Shown here in pieces: positions 56,194 to 64,000 of a stretch of 64,000 nt of DNA. The DNA is from Shewanella pealeana ATCC 700345. Lineage in GTDB: Bacteria; Pseudomonadota; Gammaproteobacteria; Enterobacterales; Shewanellaceae. The notes beneath the pieces are model-generated. The model was not told the origin of the DNA. It saw only the letters and a list, made by a program, of their open reading frames with translations, and did no database searches. Location: positions 1,053,001 to 1,117,000 of the forward strand of contig NC_009901.1 of the NCBI RefSeq assembly GCF_000018285.1, written 5' to 3'. Both the position numbers and the translations under genes were made by a program. Position 1 is the stretch's first letter. The number at the start of each line of letters is the position of its first letter.

Positions 56194-57411
56194 CTAGCAT
56201 ATTTCTGTCGCTAGCTGATGTTTGCTAACCTTTACTTGCCAGCTTTCGTGCCAATCCTTTAGACGTTCAACTGGCATAGGCGCAGCAATGTAATAGCCTT
56301 GTGCTAAGGTGCAGCCTAATGACTGCAGTTGCTGCCACAGTACTTGGGTTTCTACGCCTTCGGCTACCGACTTAAGCTCGAGTCGACTACTCAACAATAG
56401 GCAAGCTTCAACAATCGCGGCTGCCGTTTTGCTGCTTTCCATGGCTCTAATAAAGCTCATGTCTACCTTAAGTGAATCGAAAGGTAAGGTGTCTAACAGG
56501 GTTAGAGATGAGTAGCCTGTCCCGAAATCATCAATGGATAGGTTAAAGCCGTGCAACGCTAAGCGTGAAGCCGACTCCAGTGCTCTGCCGGTATTTATCA
56601 AAGCATCTGATTCGGTGATCTCGAAATAGACTTGCTTGCATAGGCTTGGTTGCTGTTTAGCAATATCGAGCAATCTATCGACGAAGTGATTATGCATTAA
56701 AGTCGTGGGGTTGATGTTGACGGCCACGGGGCGGCCTGCAAGTTCCGCTTGGTGCTGCAGGATGTAATTGATACTCAATAGTGCTAATTCGGCATCTTTA
56801 TGCATCTTGCTCAACTGAGGCAGAAAACTGGTTGGCGGCAACACTCCCAAGATTGGGTGAACAAAGCGAATTAGTGCTTCACAAGATTTCCACTCACCGC
56901 CATCGAATGCCACTAAAGGTTGGAAGTAGGGTTTTATCCAGCCTTGTACAAGGGCGTGTTCTAGCTCTTTCTCGGTGAAGGTTTTACTCTTGACTGAGCT
57001 TGGGGGGACGAACGTTGAGTTCATCAAGCTCTCGACATAGGCCAAGTGTAATAGCTCTTTTAGGGTATTAATCTTTACTGGTTTGCTAATCGCACCAATC
57101 ACTTTTAAGTGATAGCTCATACACATTTTTTGTACAGTATCGAGTACGATTTGGTTGCTGGCACTGGTGATAATGATAGAGCCGGTAAACATCAATTCAC
57201 TGATGTGACTCAAGAAGGTGATGCCATCCATCTCTGGCATTTTTAGATCGCACAGCAGTATGTCAGGTTTGAAGTCAGCCATTATCTGTAGCGCCTCAAC
57301 ACCAGAGGCTGCGGTTCTAATCAGCGAAATCTTAGGTGAGGTGATCAGCTCAAGTTGCATTTGCATCGCTTCTCGCTGAAATAAGTGATCTTCAATCAGT
57401 AAAATTTTCAT
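56194..57411 (-). CDS. Receiver-EAL cyclic-di-GMP phosphodiesterase
   Basis: 405 residues. Receiver domain (about 1-125) with phosphoacceptor Asp in LLCDLKMPEMDG and Lys in ISKPV. EAL domain (about 155-395) with CEALIRF, FEITES, SIDDFGTGYS, LKVDMSFI and AEGVET, so all main catalytic residues of c-di-GMP breakdown appear present. It resembles VieA of Vibrio cholerae but lacks the DNA-binding tail. The start overlaps the kinase stop by four bases (ATGA), so the kinase probably controls its activity. Confidence 0.92.
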   Translation of the reverse strand: MKILLIEDHLFQREAMQMQLELITSPKISLIRTAASGVEALQIMADFKPDILLCDLKMPEMDGITFLSHISELMFTGSIIITSASNQIVLDTVQKMCMSYHLKVIGAISKPVKINTLKELLHLAYVESLMNSTFVPPSSVKSKTFTEKELEHALVQGWIKPYFQPLVAFDGGEWKSCEALIRFVHPILGVLPPTSFLPQLSKMHKDAELALLSINYILQHQAELAGRPVAVNINPTTLMHNHFVDRLLDIAKQQPSLCKQVYFEITESDALINTGRALESASRLALHGFNLSIDDFGTGYSSLTLLDTLPFDSLKVDMSFIRAMESSKTAAAIVEACLLLSSRLELKSVAEGVETQVLWQQLQSLGCTLAQGYYIAAPMPVERLKDWHESWQVKVSKHQLATEIC

Positions 57412-60400
57412 GTTAACTGGTTTACCTGATTAGAGATCTGCTCTATTAATTGTTCTATCTGTACAAGATATTCCTTTAATACTTTAATATCTTGAGTCGA
57501 AGCCGCCGTTTCTATGTTGGAGCAAGTCGCAACGAGCCGTTCACACTCAATTACCCCAGCGGCGCCTTTGAACTTATGAGCAATATGGGCTGTCATTTCA
57601 AAGTTTTGTTCGGTAATTGCTTGGCTTAGTAGCTGAATGTCATCCTTGCTGGTGATGATAAATTTACTCAGTAAATTGATGCAAAGCTGTCGGTCGCCGA
57701 AATTGGCTTCTAGTGCATCGATATCGATAACATTGGACATGCTCGCATCTATTCGATCTATTGCTAAGTTAGTCAGAGTGGCTGGTAAAGGCGGCTCACG
57801 CAGCATCCCATCAGTGCGCATCTCATTACTGTTTGAGGAAGACTGAGTCATCACTAAGTGTTCACTAAGCACTCGTTGCAGTTGCTCTAGGGTTACCGGT
57901 TTTATTAAGTAGTCATCGAAGCCAAATTGATGGCAACGGGCTTTCTCACTCGAAATCGCATTGGCCGTGAGGGCGATAACTGCGAGGCGGGTTAGTTTTT
58001 CTTGTTGTTCATGCTCTCTAATGGCACTCACTAGACCATAGCCATCGAGTTCAGGCATGTGGCAGTCGGTCAAAACGAGGTTGTATTTATTCTGTTTATA
58101 GGCCGTCAACGCTTGCTGGCCGTCGTCAAAAATATCGCTAAAGTAGCCTAATTTATTCAGCTGCATCTGAATAACATCCTGATTAATAGGGTGATCTTCC
58201 GCAACGAGAATAAGCTTATTTTGGCTGATAGCCTGCTCGCGAGTGAGTTGCTGTTCGACTTTAGGCTCTGTCACTGCATACTTGGTCTCAAAAACCTCTG
58301 GATTAGTGATGAGATGCAGCAAGTGCTCAGGGATGATTGGGTTGACCGATAGTACCCAGCCAAGTTCTGTTGGAGTTGCTGAGAGCATACTCTGGCTTCT
58401 AAATTGAATAATCTGCACATTAGCAAGGTTGCGTTTAGCCCAACTTGGCGTTAGTGCTTGTTGTTCACACCAACTTTCTGGCAACAGTATGACCTGCAAT
58501 TGCGCCTTGGCAGCGTATGCTGCGAGGGCGGCTTTATTGTCGATACAATGCAAGTTATAAGGAGTCGATTGCCAGGCTCTAAGGTATTCACAGACCACAT
58601 CATAGTCGCTGTCATCAAGCATCATTACGCCACAGCGCTTATTGACAATAGCGGGCACTTCAACTGCTGCAATAGGGAAGCTCAGGCTAAAGCGAAAAGT
58701 ACTGCCTTGGCCTTGGGTACTGGTGACAGAGATCTCTCCTCCCATCAATTTGACTAACTGCTCACAGATAGATAGGCCTAGACCTGTACCGCTGAAACGG
58801 CGCTCGCTACTGAGATCGACTTGTTCAAAGGGAATAAAGAGTTTAGTGATATCTTTTTCACTAATTCCTATGCCTGTATCGGTAACGGCAAAACCAATAG
58901 TTTGCTCTGTGTCTGTTGAAGATATGAGATCGACCGATAACCAGATCTCTCCCTCGGTTGTAAACTTCGAAGCGTTATTGAGTAGGTTGTTTAGCACCTG
59001 TTTTAGGCGCAAATGATCTAGGGTTAGTGAATACGCTAGCTTAGGGTCGAGCCAGAGCTTAAATTTAATACCTTTACGCTCGACATGGACAATGTGAGGC
59101 TGGGCTAATTCACAAATAAAACTGCTAAGTTGGCATACAGCGGGGCTTAATCCGAGCTTGCCCGCTTCGATTTTTGAGAAATCGAGAACATCATTAACGA
59201 TGTTGAGCAAGTTATTACCAGAATGAGTCAGATTTTTATGTATGCCACTGATCTCATGTGTGTTGATGTGTGGAACCATTAATTCCAGTAGGCTCAGGAT
59301 CCCGCTAATAGGCGTACGGATCTCATGGCTCATCATGGCAAGAAAGCGAGACTTGGCCTCGGTTGCTGATTCTGCTATTAATCTCGCCTCATCTAGCTCA
59401 GCTTGCTTTTGCTTAAGCAAAGTAATATCGACTAGGGTGAAGGTCCAATGCCGATTCTTATCGATTTTTGTGCAGACTCCCGTGAGTTGGAACCAAGAGA
59501 GCTTACCGTCAATGTTAAGCTTGAGGGTTGTGTAGAGAGAATCAGAAAGGTGAGACTGCTGTATATCATTTAAAAACTCATGATCATCAGCGTGTGTCTG
59601 TAAAAACTCTAAAAGCAGTTGTGGTGTTTGATAGAGTTGTTCCGGTGTCAAACCCAAGTATTTCTCAATATTGCCGCTAACATAGCTCCAAGAAATGTCA
59701 TTAACATCATCGCCATAGCGTACTAACTGTGCAACTATGCCACCAAAGTTGCTATTAACCAACCTTAGCTCTTTTTCGATGCTGTGCCGCTGCGCTATTT
59801 CATTTTTTAGTTTTCTATTGGAGTAAGCTATGGCCAAAAAAGTACTGAAAACTCCCCCTAGCACTAACAGCAGCCAGTTTGGTACTTTAGCAAAGGTAAA
59901 GTCACTGTTGATATTGATATCATGCCATTTATTGATGATGGTACGTAACTCATCTTCTTGAATGGAGTTTTTTGCTTTATTCAAGATTGACAGCAGAATA
60001 GGGTTATTCTTATTAACACCAAAACTCACCGGGTGAGTTTGTTTACCCAAAGGGTTTGGGATAATATTTATTCGACCTAAATACTTTGAACTGACTAAAG
60101 AATTAGCCTTTGATAAAGGGATGATGCCAACTTGTATCTGACCTTTAATGACAGCGTTTATCAGCAGTTTTGTTGAAGCAAAATAAGTGATATCTGCATC
60201 AGGAAAATCCTTAGACGTATTCATTTGTTGTTTGTGACGTCTTAGTAAGCCTAATTTGGTACTGTTCTCCAGTTGTGCGCTGGTTAAGTTACTTGCTGCA
60301 ACCCCAATCAAGCGATCTTGTATGTAAGGCGAAGTGCAGTGTATAAGCTGTAAAATGTTATGGTCGCAAGTATAGGATGGGATGATCTCGAAGCTATTCG

Positions 60401-61409
60401 AGGCAAGATGTCCCTCAATATCATTTCCATTAAACGGCGTGGCTTCAATCGTTATATTTAACTTTTGGGCTGCTATTTTTAAGAGCTCTGGACCCATACC
60501 ATCCATTGCACCTTTACCATTGATAAAGGAATAAGGATAATTATCTGTAGAGTAAAGTACCTTAATGATTTTCTTCTCACTAATGGTTACGATTTCCTCT
60601 TCAGTTAAGTTCAGACTATGTTGCTGGTAAATATATTTAACTTGAGAGGTTGTCAGCCAGGCGTCATAGAGTTTCTTAAAAGTCTCACTTGGGATCTGTT
60701 TTAGCCCCTCATTTAGCTGATTAACGAGCTCGGTGTCTTTTAGTTGGCTCGCAAGGTGCAATCTCTCAAAGGGCACATCAGCCAGCAGGCGTATAGACAG
60801 TTCATTAGGTGCATCCTGGTGGGTATGCAGGTAATCAAGGGTAATCGCATTACCTATGTATGCATCTGAGCTTCCTGTTAAAACAGATTTATAAGCTGCG
60901 AGGCTGTCGGGAGCGCTGTGAACTTCGACTTGGCTGGCTGAACTTCTAAGCTGTTCATTTATCGCGAAACCTTTTTCTGCAGCGATGCGCTGACCTTTTA
61001 GCTCTAATAGATTGTTAATATTTTTCTGATTAGTGATACCTGCAATAGGTACCAGCATGAGTGGTGAGCTAAAGCTTAGCCAAGTCAAGCGGCTGGGAGT
61101 TTTTGATACTCCCATGATGATGTCAATTTCACCTTGGCGTAGAGCCTGAGTAACTTCTTCATAGTTCGGATAGATTACATTCTCTGTGCGGTAGCCGGTA
61201 TTTATGGTGATCTCTTGCAGAATGGATGGTAGTAAGCCGATGACTTTTCCATCTTTACTGACATAAGTAAAAGGCTGCCAATCCGCGGCTGGGTAGCCGA
61301 CCCTAACCACTCGACCTTCAGTGGCCGCGGCGGTGTCATTTTTTGCTTGACCTGCTATCGCAGAAAAAGACAGAGAAAATAGAATTAGTATCAGTAGCGC
61401 TTGACGCAT
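57408..61409 (-). CDS. BvgS/VieS-like unorthodox hybrid histidine kinase
   Basis: 1333 residues. The signal peptide is followed by two periplasmic solute-binding (SBP_bac_3) domains in tandem (about 32-260 and 280-505). One membrane helix follows (about 512-530). A PAS-like domain is at about 545-660. HisKA has MMSHEIRTPISG, and the HATPase has NNLLNNASKF, DTGIGIS and GTGLGLSI. A degenerate receiver (about 925-1035) precedes a true receiver with LVLTDCHMPELDG. A C-terminal Hpt has HKFKGAAG. The architecture is that of BvgS/EvgS/VieS. The signal is unknown. Confidence 0.93.
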   Translation of the reverse strand: MRQALLILILFSLSFSAIAGQAKNDTAAATEGRVVRVGYPAADWQPFTYVSKDGKVIGLLPSILQEITINTGYRTENVIYPNYEEVTQALRQGEIDIIMGVSKTPSRLTWLSFSSPLMLVPIAGITNQKNINNLLELKGQRIAAEKGFAINEQLRSSASQVEVHSAPDSLAAYKSVLTGSSDAYIGNAITLDYLHTHQDAPNELSIRLLADVPFERLHLASQLKDTELVNQLNEGLKQIPSETFKKLYDAWLTTSQVKYIYQQHSLNLTEEEIVTISEKKIIKVLYSTDNYPYSFINGKGAMDGMGPELLKIAAQKLNITIEATPFNGNDIEGHLASNSFEIIPSYTCDHNILQLIHCTSPYIQDRLIGVAASNLTSAQLENSTKLGLLRRHKQQMNTSKDFPDADITYFASTKLLINAVIKGQIQVGIIPLSKANSLVSSKYLGRINIIPNPLGKQTHPVSFGVNKNNPILLSILNKAKNSIQEDELRTIINKWHDININSDFTFAKVPNWLLLVLGGVFSTFLAIAYSNRKLKNEIAQRHSIEKELRLVNSNFGGIVAQLVRYGDDVNDISWSYVSGNIEKYLGLTPEQLYQTPQLLLEFLQTHADDHEFLNDIQQSHLSDSLYTTLKLNIDGKLSWFQLTGVCTKIDKNRHWTFTLVDITLLKQKQAELDEARLIAESATEAKSRFLAMMSHEIRTPISGILSLLELMVPHINTHEISGIHKNLTHSGNNLLNIVNDVLDFSKIEAGKLGLSPAVCQLSSFICELAQPHIVHVERKGIKFKLWLDPKLAYSLTLDHLRLKQVLNNLLNNASKFTTEGEIWLSVDLISSTDTEQTIGFAVTDTGIGISEKDITKLFIPFEQVDLSSERRFSGTGLGLSICEQLVKLMGGEISVTSTQGQGSTFRFSLSFPIAAVEVPAIVNKRCGVMMLDDSDYDVVCEYLRAWQSTPYNLHCIDNKAALAAYAAKAQLQVILLPESWCEQQALTPSWAKRNLANVQIIQFRSQSMLSATPTELGWVLSVNPIIPEHLLHLITNPEVFETKYAVTEPKVEQQLTREQAISQNKLILVAEDHPINQDVIQMQLNKLGYFSDIFDDGQQALTAYKQNKYNLVLTDCHMPELDGYGLVSAIREHEQQEKLTRLAVIALTANAISSEKARCHQFGFDDYLIKPVTLEQLQRVLSEHLVMTQSSSNSNEMRTDGMLREPPLPATLTNLAIDRIDASMSNVIDIDALEANFGDRQLCINLLSKFIITSKDDIQLLSQAITEQNFEMTAHIAHKFKGAAGVIECERLVATCSNIETAASTQDIKVLKEYLVQIEQLIEQISNQVNQLT

Positions 61410-61868
61410 TTTGCAGCCTATATCGAGTTTCGACAGTAATTAATTAGCATGAGATGCTTTTTGCACAGGCTGCAGGCACTCGCGGTTATTGCAGTAAAGA
61501 ATGCTTTAATCGTGTGCGGTGATGCGCCGCAGGGTCAGTATTTGGCTCTAGAAAAGGGGGCTTAAAACTGAAGCTGTGAAATTTTCGCGTATTGTAAACG
61601 TAAATTATTTTCTGTCGATATTTTTGCCAGCGATATAATGTCAGTTAGATCTCATTTTTGAAGTTATTTTTAGCAAGGGTTTTTGGCATGCTCAAGGATG
61701 GAAAACGGTGCTTTTTTCTAGAAGATGGGCATCTTTGATTCGCAGGAAATAAAAAAGGCTAAACCACGCTATATAATCAGTGGTTTAGCCTTTATGCGCC
61801 AGCTAGCTAATATTAACTCTCTAATATTAGCTTTCTAGCATTAACTTTAGCAAGGGTATCTAGCAGGG
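61410..61868. other. Intergenic region between pepA end and kinase start
   Basis: 459 bases, both flanking genes leftward. It contains the pepA terminator (61752-61793) and a smaller hairpin GCTAATATT / AATATTAGC (61806-61831), and should hold the kinase promoter, which I could not locate. No supported gene. Confidence 0.6.
61752..61793 (-). terminator. Terminator after pepA
   Basis: 14-bp stem AAAGGCTAAACCAC / GTGGTTTAGCCTTT with a 12-base loop, then six T on the minus strand. Confidence 0.85.
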
Positions 61869-63377
61869 CTATTCGCCTTGTTCGACGCCAGCTTTGTTAA
61901 TTAGGAACTGAGTTAACAAAGGTACTGGACGACCCGTCGAGCCTTTGTTTGCACCGCTATTCCAAGCCGTACCAGCTACATCAAGATGCGCCCAGTTATA
62001 CTTCTTAGTAAAGCGAGATAGGAAGCAAGCTGCGGTAATCGACCCTGCTGCACGACCGCCTAGGTTGGTCATATCGGCAAATGGGCTTTCTAAGTGCTCT
62101 TGATACTCATCCCATAGCGGCATGCGCCATGCGCGGTCACCACTTTGTTCACCGGCATTTAATAGCTCGTGTGCAAGTGGGTTATGGCCTGAGAACAAGC
62201 CCGATGCATGCTTACCTAATGCGATAACACAAGCACCAGTTAGGGTTGCTGTATCGACAACCAGTTCAGGATCGAAGCGTTCTACATAAGTTAGAACGTC
62301 ACACAACACCAGGCGACCTTCAGCATCTGTGTTTAACACTTCTACAGTTTGGCCTGACATGGTCGTTAGAATATCACCTGGGCGATACGCATTGCTTGAT
62401 GGCATGTTTTCACAGCCAGCCAAGATACCGATAACATTGAGCGGCAGTTGCATCTGACATAAGGCTTTCATGGTGCCAATAACGCCAGCTGCGCCGCCCA
62501 TGTCGTACTTCATCTCATCCATGGCTTCGCCAGGCTTGAGTGAAATACCACCCGAGTCGAATGTAAGGCCTTTACCCACTAGAACAATAGGCTTTTCAGT
62601 ATTATCGACTGCGCCCTTGTATTCCATGATGGTCATGACTGACTCATTATGGCTACCACGACCTACAGCTAGGTATGAGTTCATGCCTAAGGCTTCCATC
62701 TGCTCTTCACCGAGAGTGGTCACCGTTAGGTTTTCTGTGTTTTCGGCTATTTGGCGCGCTTGGGACGCCAGGTAAGCAGGATTACAGATATTTGGTGGCA
62801 TGTTTGCCACGTCGCGGCAAAGGTGCATACCAGCAGAAACCGCCATACCGTGCTCGATGGCGCGCTCGCCAACCGTGAGCTCACGGCGAGTCGGTACATT
62901 AAATACTAATTTGCGTAGTGGGCGACGAGTTTCACCTTTACGTGTTTTCAGTGCGTCGAAGCAGTAAAGGCTATTCTGTGTGGTTTCTACGGCTTCACGT
63001 ACTTTCCAGTAGGTGTCGCGCCCTTTGACATGCAGCTCAGTAAGGAAACAAACCGCTTCCATTGAACCTGTTTCATTCAAGGTGTTGATGGTTTTAGTGA
63101 TGATCTGCTTATATTGGCGTTCATCAAGCTCGCGCTCTTTACCACAGCCAACGAGTAAAACACGCTCGCTAAGCACGTTGGGTACATGATGAAGCAACAA
63201 CATCTGTCCAGGCTTACCTTCCAAGTCGCCACGACGAAGTAAGTTGCTAATATAGCCTTCACTGATTTTATCTAACTGTTCGGCAATACCGGACAAGCGT
63301 CTAGGTTCGTATACACCTACGACGATACAAGCTGAGCGTTGTTTCTCTGGACTACCGCTCTTTACGCTAAACTCCAT
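61869..63377 (-). CDS. pepA: Leucyl aminopeptidase PepA
   Basis: 502 residues (E. coli 503). Dimetal M17 aminopeptidase, and in E. coli also the XerC/XerD site accessory and carAB regulator. The signature [10 protein letters not shown] near residue 350 and the metal-binding [15 protein letters not shown] near 270 are present. It ends with a strong terminator. It is divergent from lptF, as in E. coli, but holC and valS, which follow it there, are 11 kb away here. Confidence 0.97.
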   Translation of the reverse strand: MEFSVKSGSPEKQRSACIVVGVYEPRRLSGIAEQLDKISEGYISNLLRRGDLEGKPGQMLLLHHVPNVLSERVLLVGCGKERELDERQYKQIITKTINTLNETGSMEAVCFLTELHVKGRDTYWKVREAVETTQNSLYCFDALKTRKGETRRPLRKLVFNVPTRRELTVGERAIEHGMAVSAGMHLCRDVANMPPNICNPAYLASQARQIAENTENLTVTTLGEEQMEALGMNSYLAVGRGSHNESVMTIMEYKGAVDNTEKPIVLVGKGLTFDSGGISLKPGEAMDEMKYDMGGAAGVIGTMKALCQMQLPLNVIGILAGCENMPSSNAYRPGDILTTMSGQTVEVLNTDAEGRLVLCDVLTYVERFDPELVVDTATLTGACVIALGKHASGLFSGHNPLAHELLNAGEQSGDRAWRMPLWDEYQEHLESPFADMTNLGGRAAGSITAACFLSRFTKKYNWAHLDVAGTAWNSGANKGSTGRPVPLLTQFLINKAGVEQGE

Positions 63378-63600
63378 GAGCTCTCCTAGATTCTTAAAGA
63401 CAAATTTTATTATTTATTAGATAATGTCTGCTTGTGCCCAAAAAGGGCAAAGATATGGCTCACTCAAGAACTTTCTTTTCGAGTGTTTTCCCTGGCCATG
63501 TTATGTAATTGTTGGTGACAAAACTACTAAAAGTAGACAGTCTACATGAAAGTTGTATTGATACCAGTATAAATGAAACTTTGGAGACCGGATCCTCACT

Positions 63601-64000
63601 GTGATTGTATTTAGATACCTGATTCGAGAAGTTTTTAAAGCACAAATAGCGGTACTTTTAGTGCTGTTAGCTATTTTTATTAGCCAACATTTTGTGCGTG
63701 TGCTTGCTGATGCCTCCGATGGCGACTTTCCTGCATCTCTTGTTATGACTCTACTCGGTCTTAACATGCCATTTCTCACCGTTTTAGTCTTACCGCTAAG
63801 TCTATTTTTGGGCATTTTATTAGCCCATGGGCGTATGTACGCCGAAAATGAGATGGTTATTTTTCATGGCGTCGGCATCAGCGAGTGGTATATCACTCGG
63901 ATCACTCTGTTGCTTGCCGTGATTAACATGGTGTTTACTGCGTTCCTGTCTATTTATGTCGCGCCATGGGCGGAAGAGAGGCAGAATCAAGTACTGGAGC
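63601..64000 (+). CDS. lptF: LPS export permease LptF, 3' end outside window
   Basis: First 133 codons of LptF, an inner-membrane part of the LptB2FG ABC extractor of LPS. It starts at GTG (IVFRYLIREVFKAQ follows), with hydrophobic helices at about 15-33 and 55-75, and PWAEERQNQVLE at the window end. The start is divergent from pepA. GGAG lies 13 bases upstream, so the start could be a little different. lptG should follow outside the window. Confidence 0.93.
   Translation, partial: MIVFRYLIREVFKAQIAVLLVLLAIFISQHFVRVLADASDGDFPASLVMTLLGLNMPFLTVLVLPLSLFLGILLAHGRMYAENEMVIFHGVGISEWYITRITLLLAVINMVFTAFLSIYVAPWAEERQNQVLE

Noticed and set aside
58458..59016. Two overlapping plus-strand frames inside the hybrid kinase
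   Set aside because: Antisense shadows of a strongly conserved coding region.
63501..63815. Minus-strand frame of 104 residues over the lptF start
   Set aside because: It lies antisense to the clearly conserved lptF N-terminus and has no family match.

Overview
The window is a stretch of a gammaproteobacterial chromosome, almost certainly a marine Shewanella. The evidence is gene content and order (DUF3718, DUF3019 and MipA proteins, many chemoreceptors, the AmmeMemoRadiSam trio), the close match of housekeeping proteins to E. coli forms, and moderate GC. No tRNA, rRNA, CRISPR array, insertion sequence or prophage was seen. The species was not determined. Almost all of the window is coding, with six intergenic gaps over 300 bases.

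Region 1 (1-18.3 kb) is conserved housekeeping. It holds the 3' part of obgE, the yjjP-yjjB exporter pair and folA. A DUF3718 protein and a chemoreceptor follow, and then the leftward block lptD-surA-pdxA-rsmA-apaG-apaH. This is the E. coli folA/apaH...lptD/djlA neighbourhood, with the peptidoglycan-recycling pair amgK-murU placed between lptD and djlA. An outer-membrane barrel protein, a D-2-hydroxyacid dehydrogenase and purT follow.

Region 2 (18.6-33.2 kb) is more accessory. It has the yibI-yibH membrane pair, a Ycf46-type AAA ATPase and small envelope or iron-sulfur proteins. Next is a four-gene leftward operon of a MipA/OmpV porin-like protein, a DUF3019 secreted protein and an RstA/RstB-like two-component system. 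Stress and metabolic genes follow, together with two small membrane proteins. A flavin reductase is divergent from a SufR-like regulator that is coupled to rsuA.

Region 3 (33.2-47 kb) is transport and envelope. It holds satP (acetate) with a good CRP-like site, a POT-type transporter, an LrgA/LrgB pair with its LysR regulator, and a 54-residue Pmp3/YqaE protein. The complete AmmeMemoRadiSam system (AMMECR1, Memo and a radical SAM enzyme) comes next. A large secreted ImpA-type metalloprotease is divergent from a second chemoreceptor.

Region 4 (47-64 kb) has valS-holC and then an 11-kb block that separates them from pepA. The block holds a DEAD-box helicase, a LysR regulator, a peroxiredoxin, an NTF2-fold protein, paeA/ytfL, and a BvgS/VieS-like hybrid kinase coupled to a receiver-EAL phosphodiesterase. 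pepA is divergent from lptF, which runs off the window end.

The best candidate for an under-described system is the AmmeMemoRadiSam locus. The MipA-DUF3019-two-component operon and the SufR-like regulator circuit are next.
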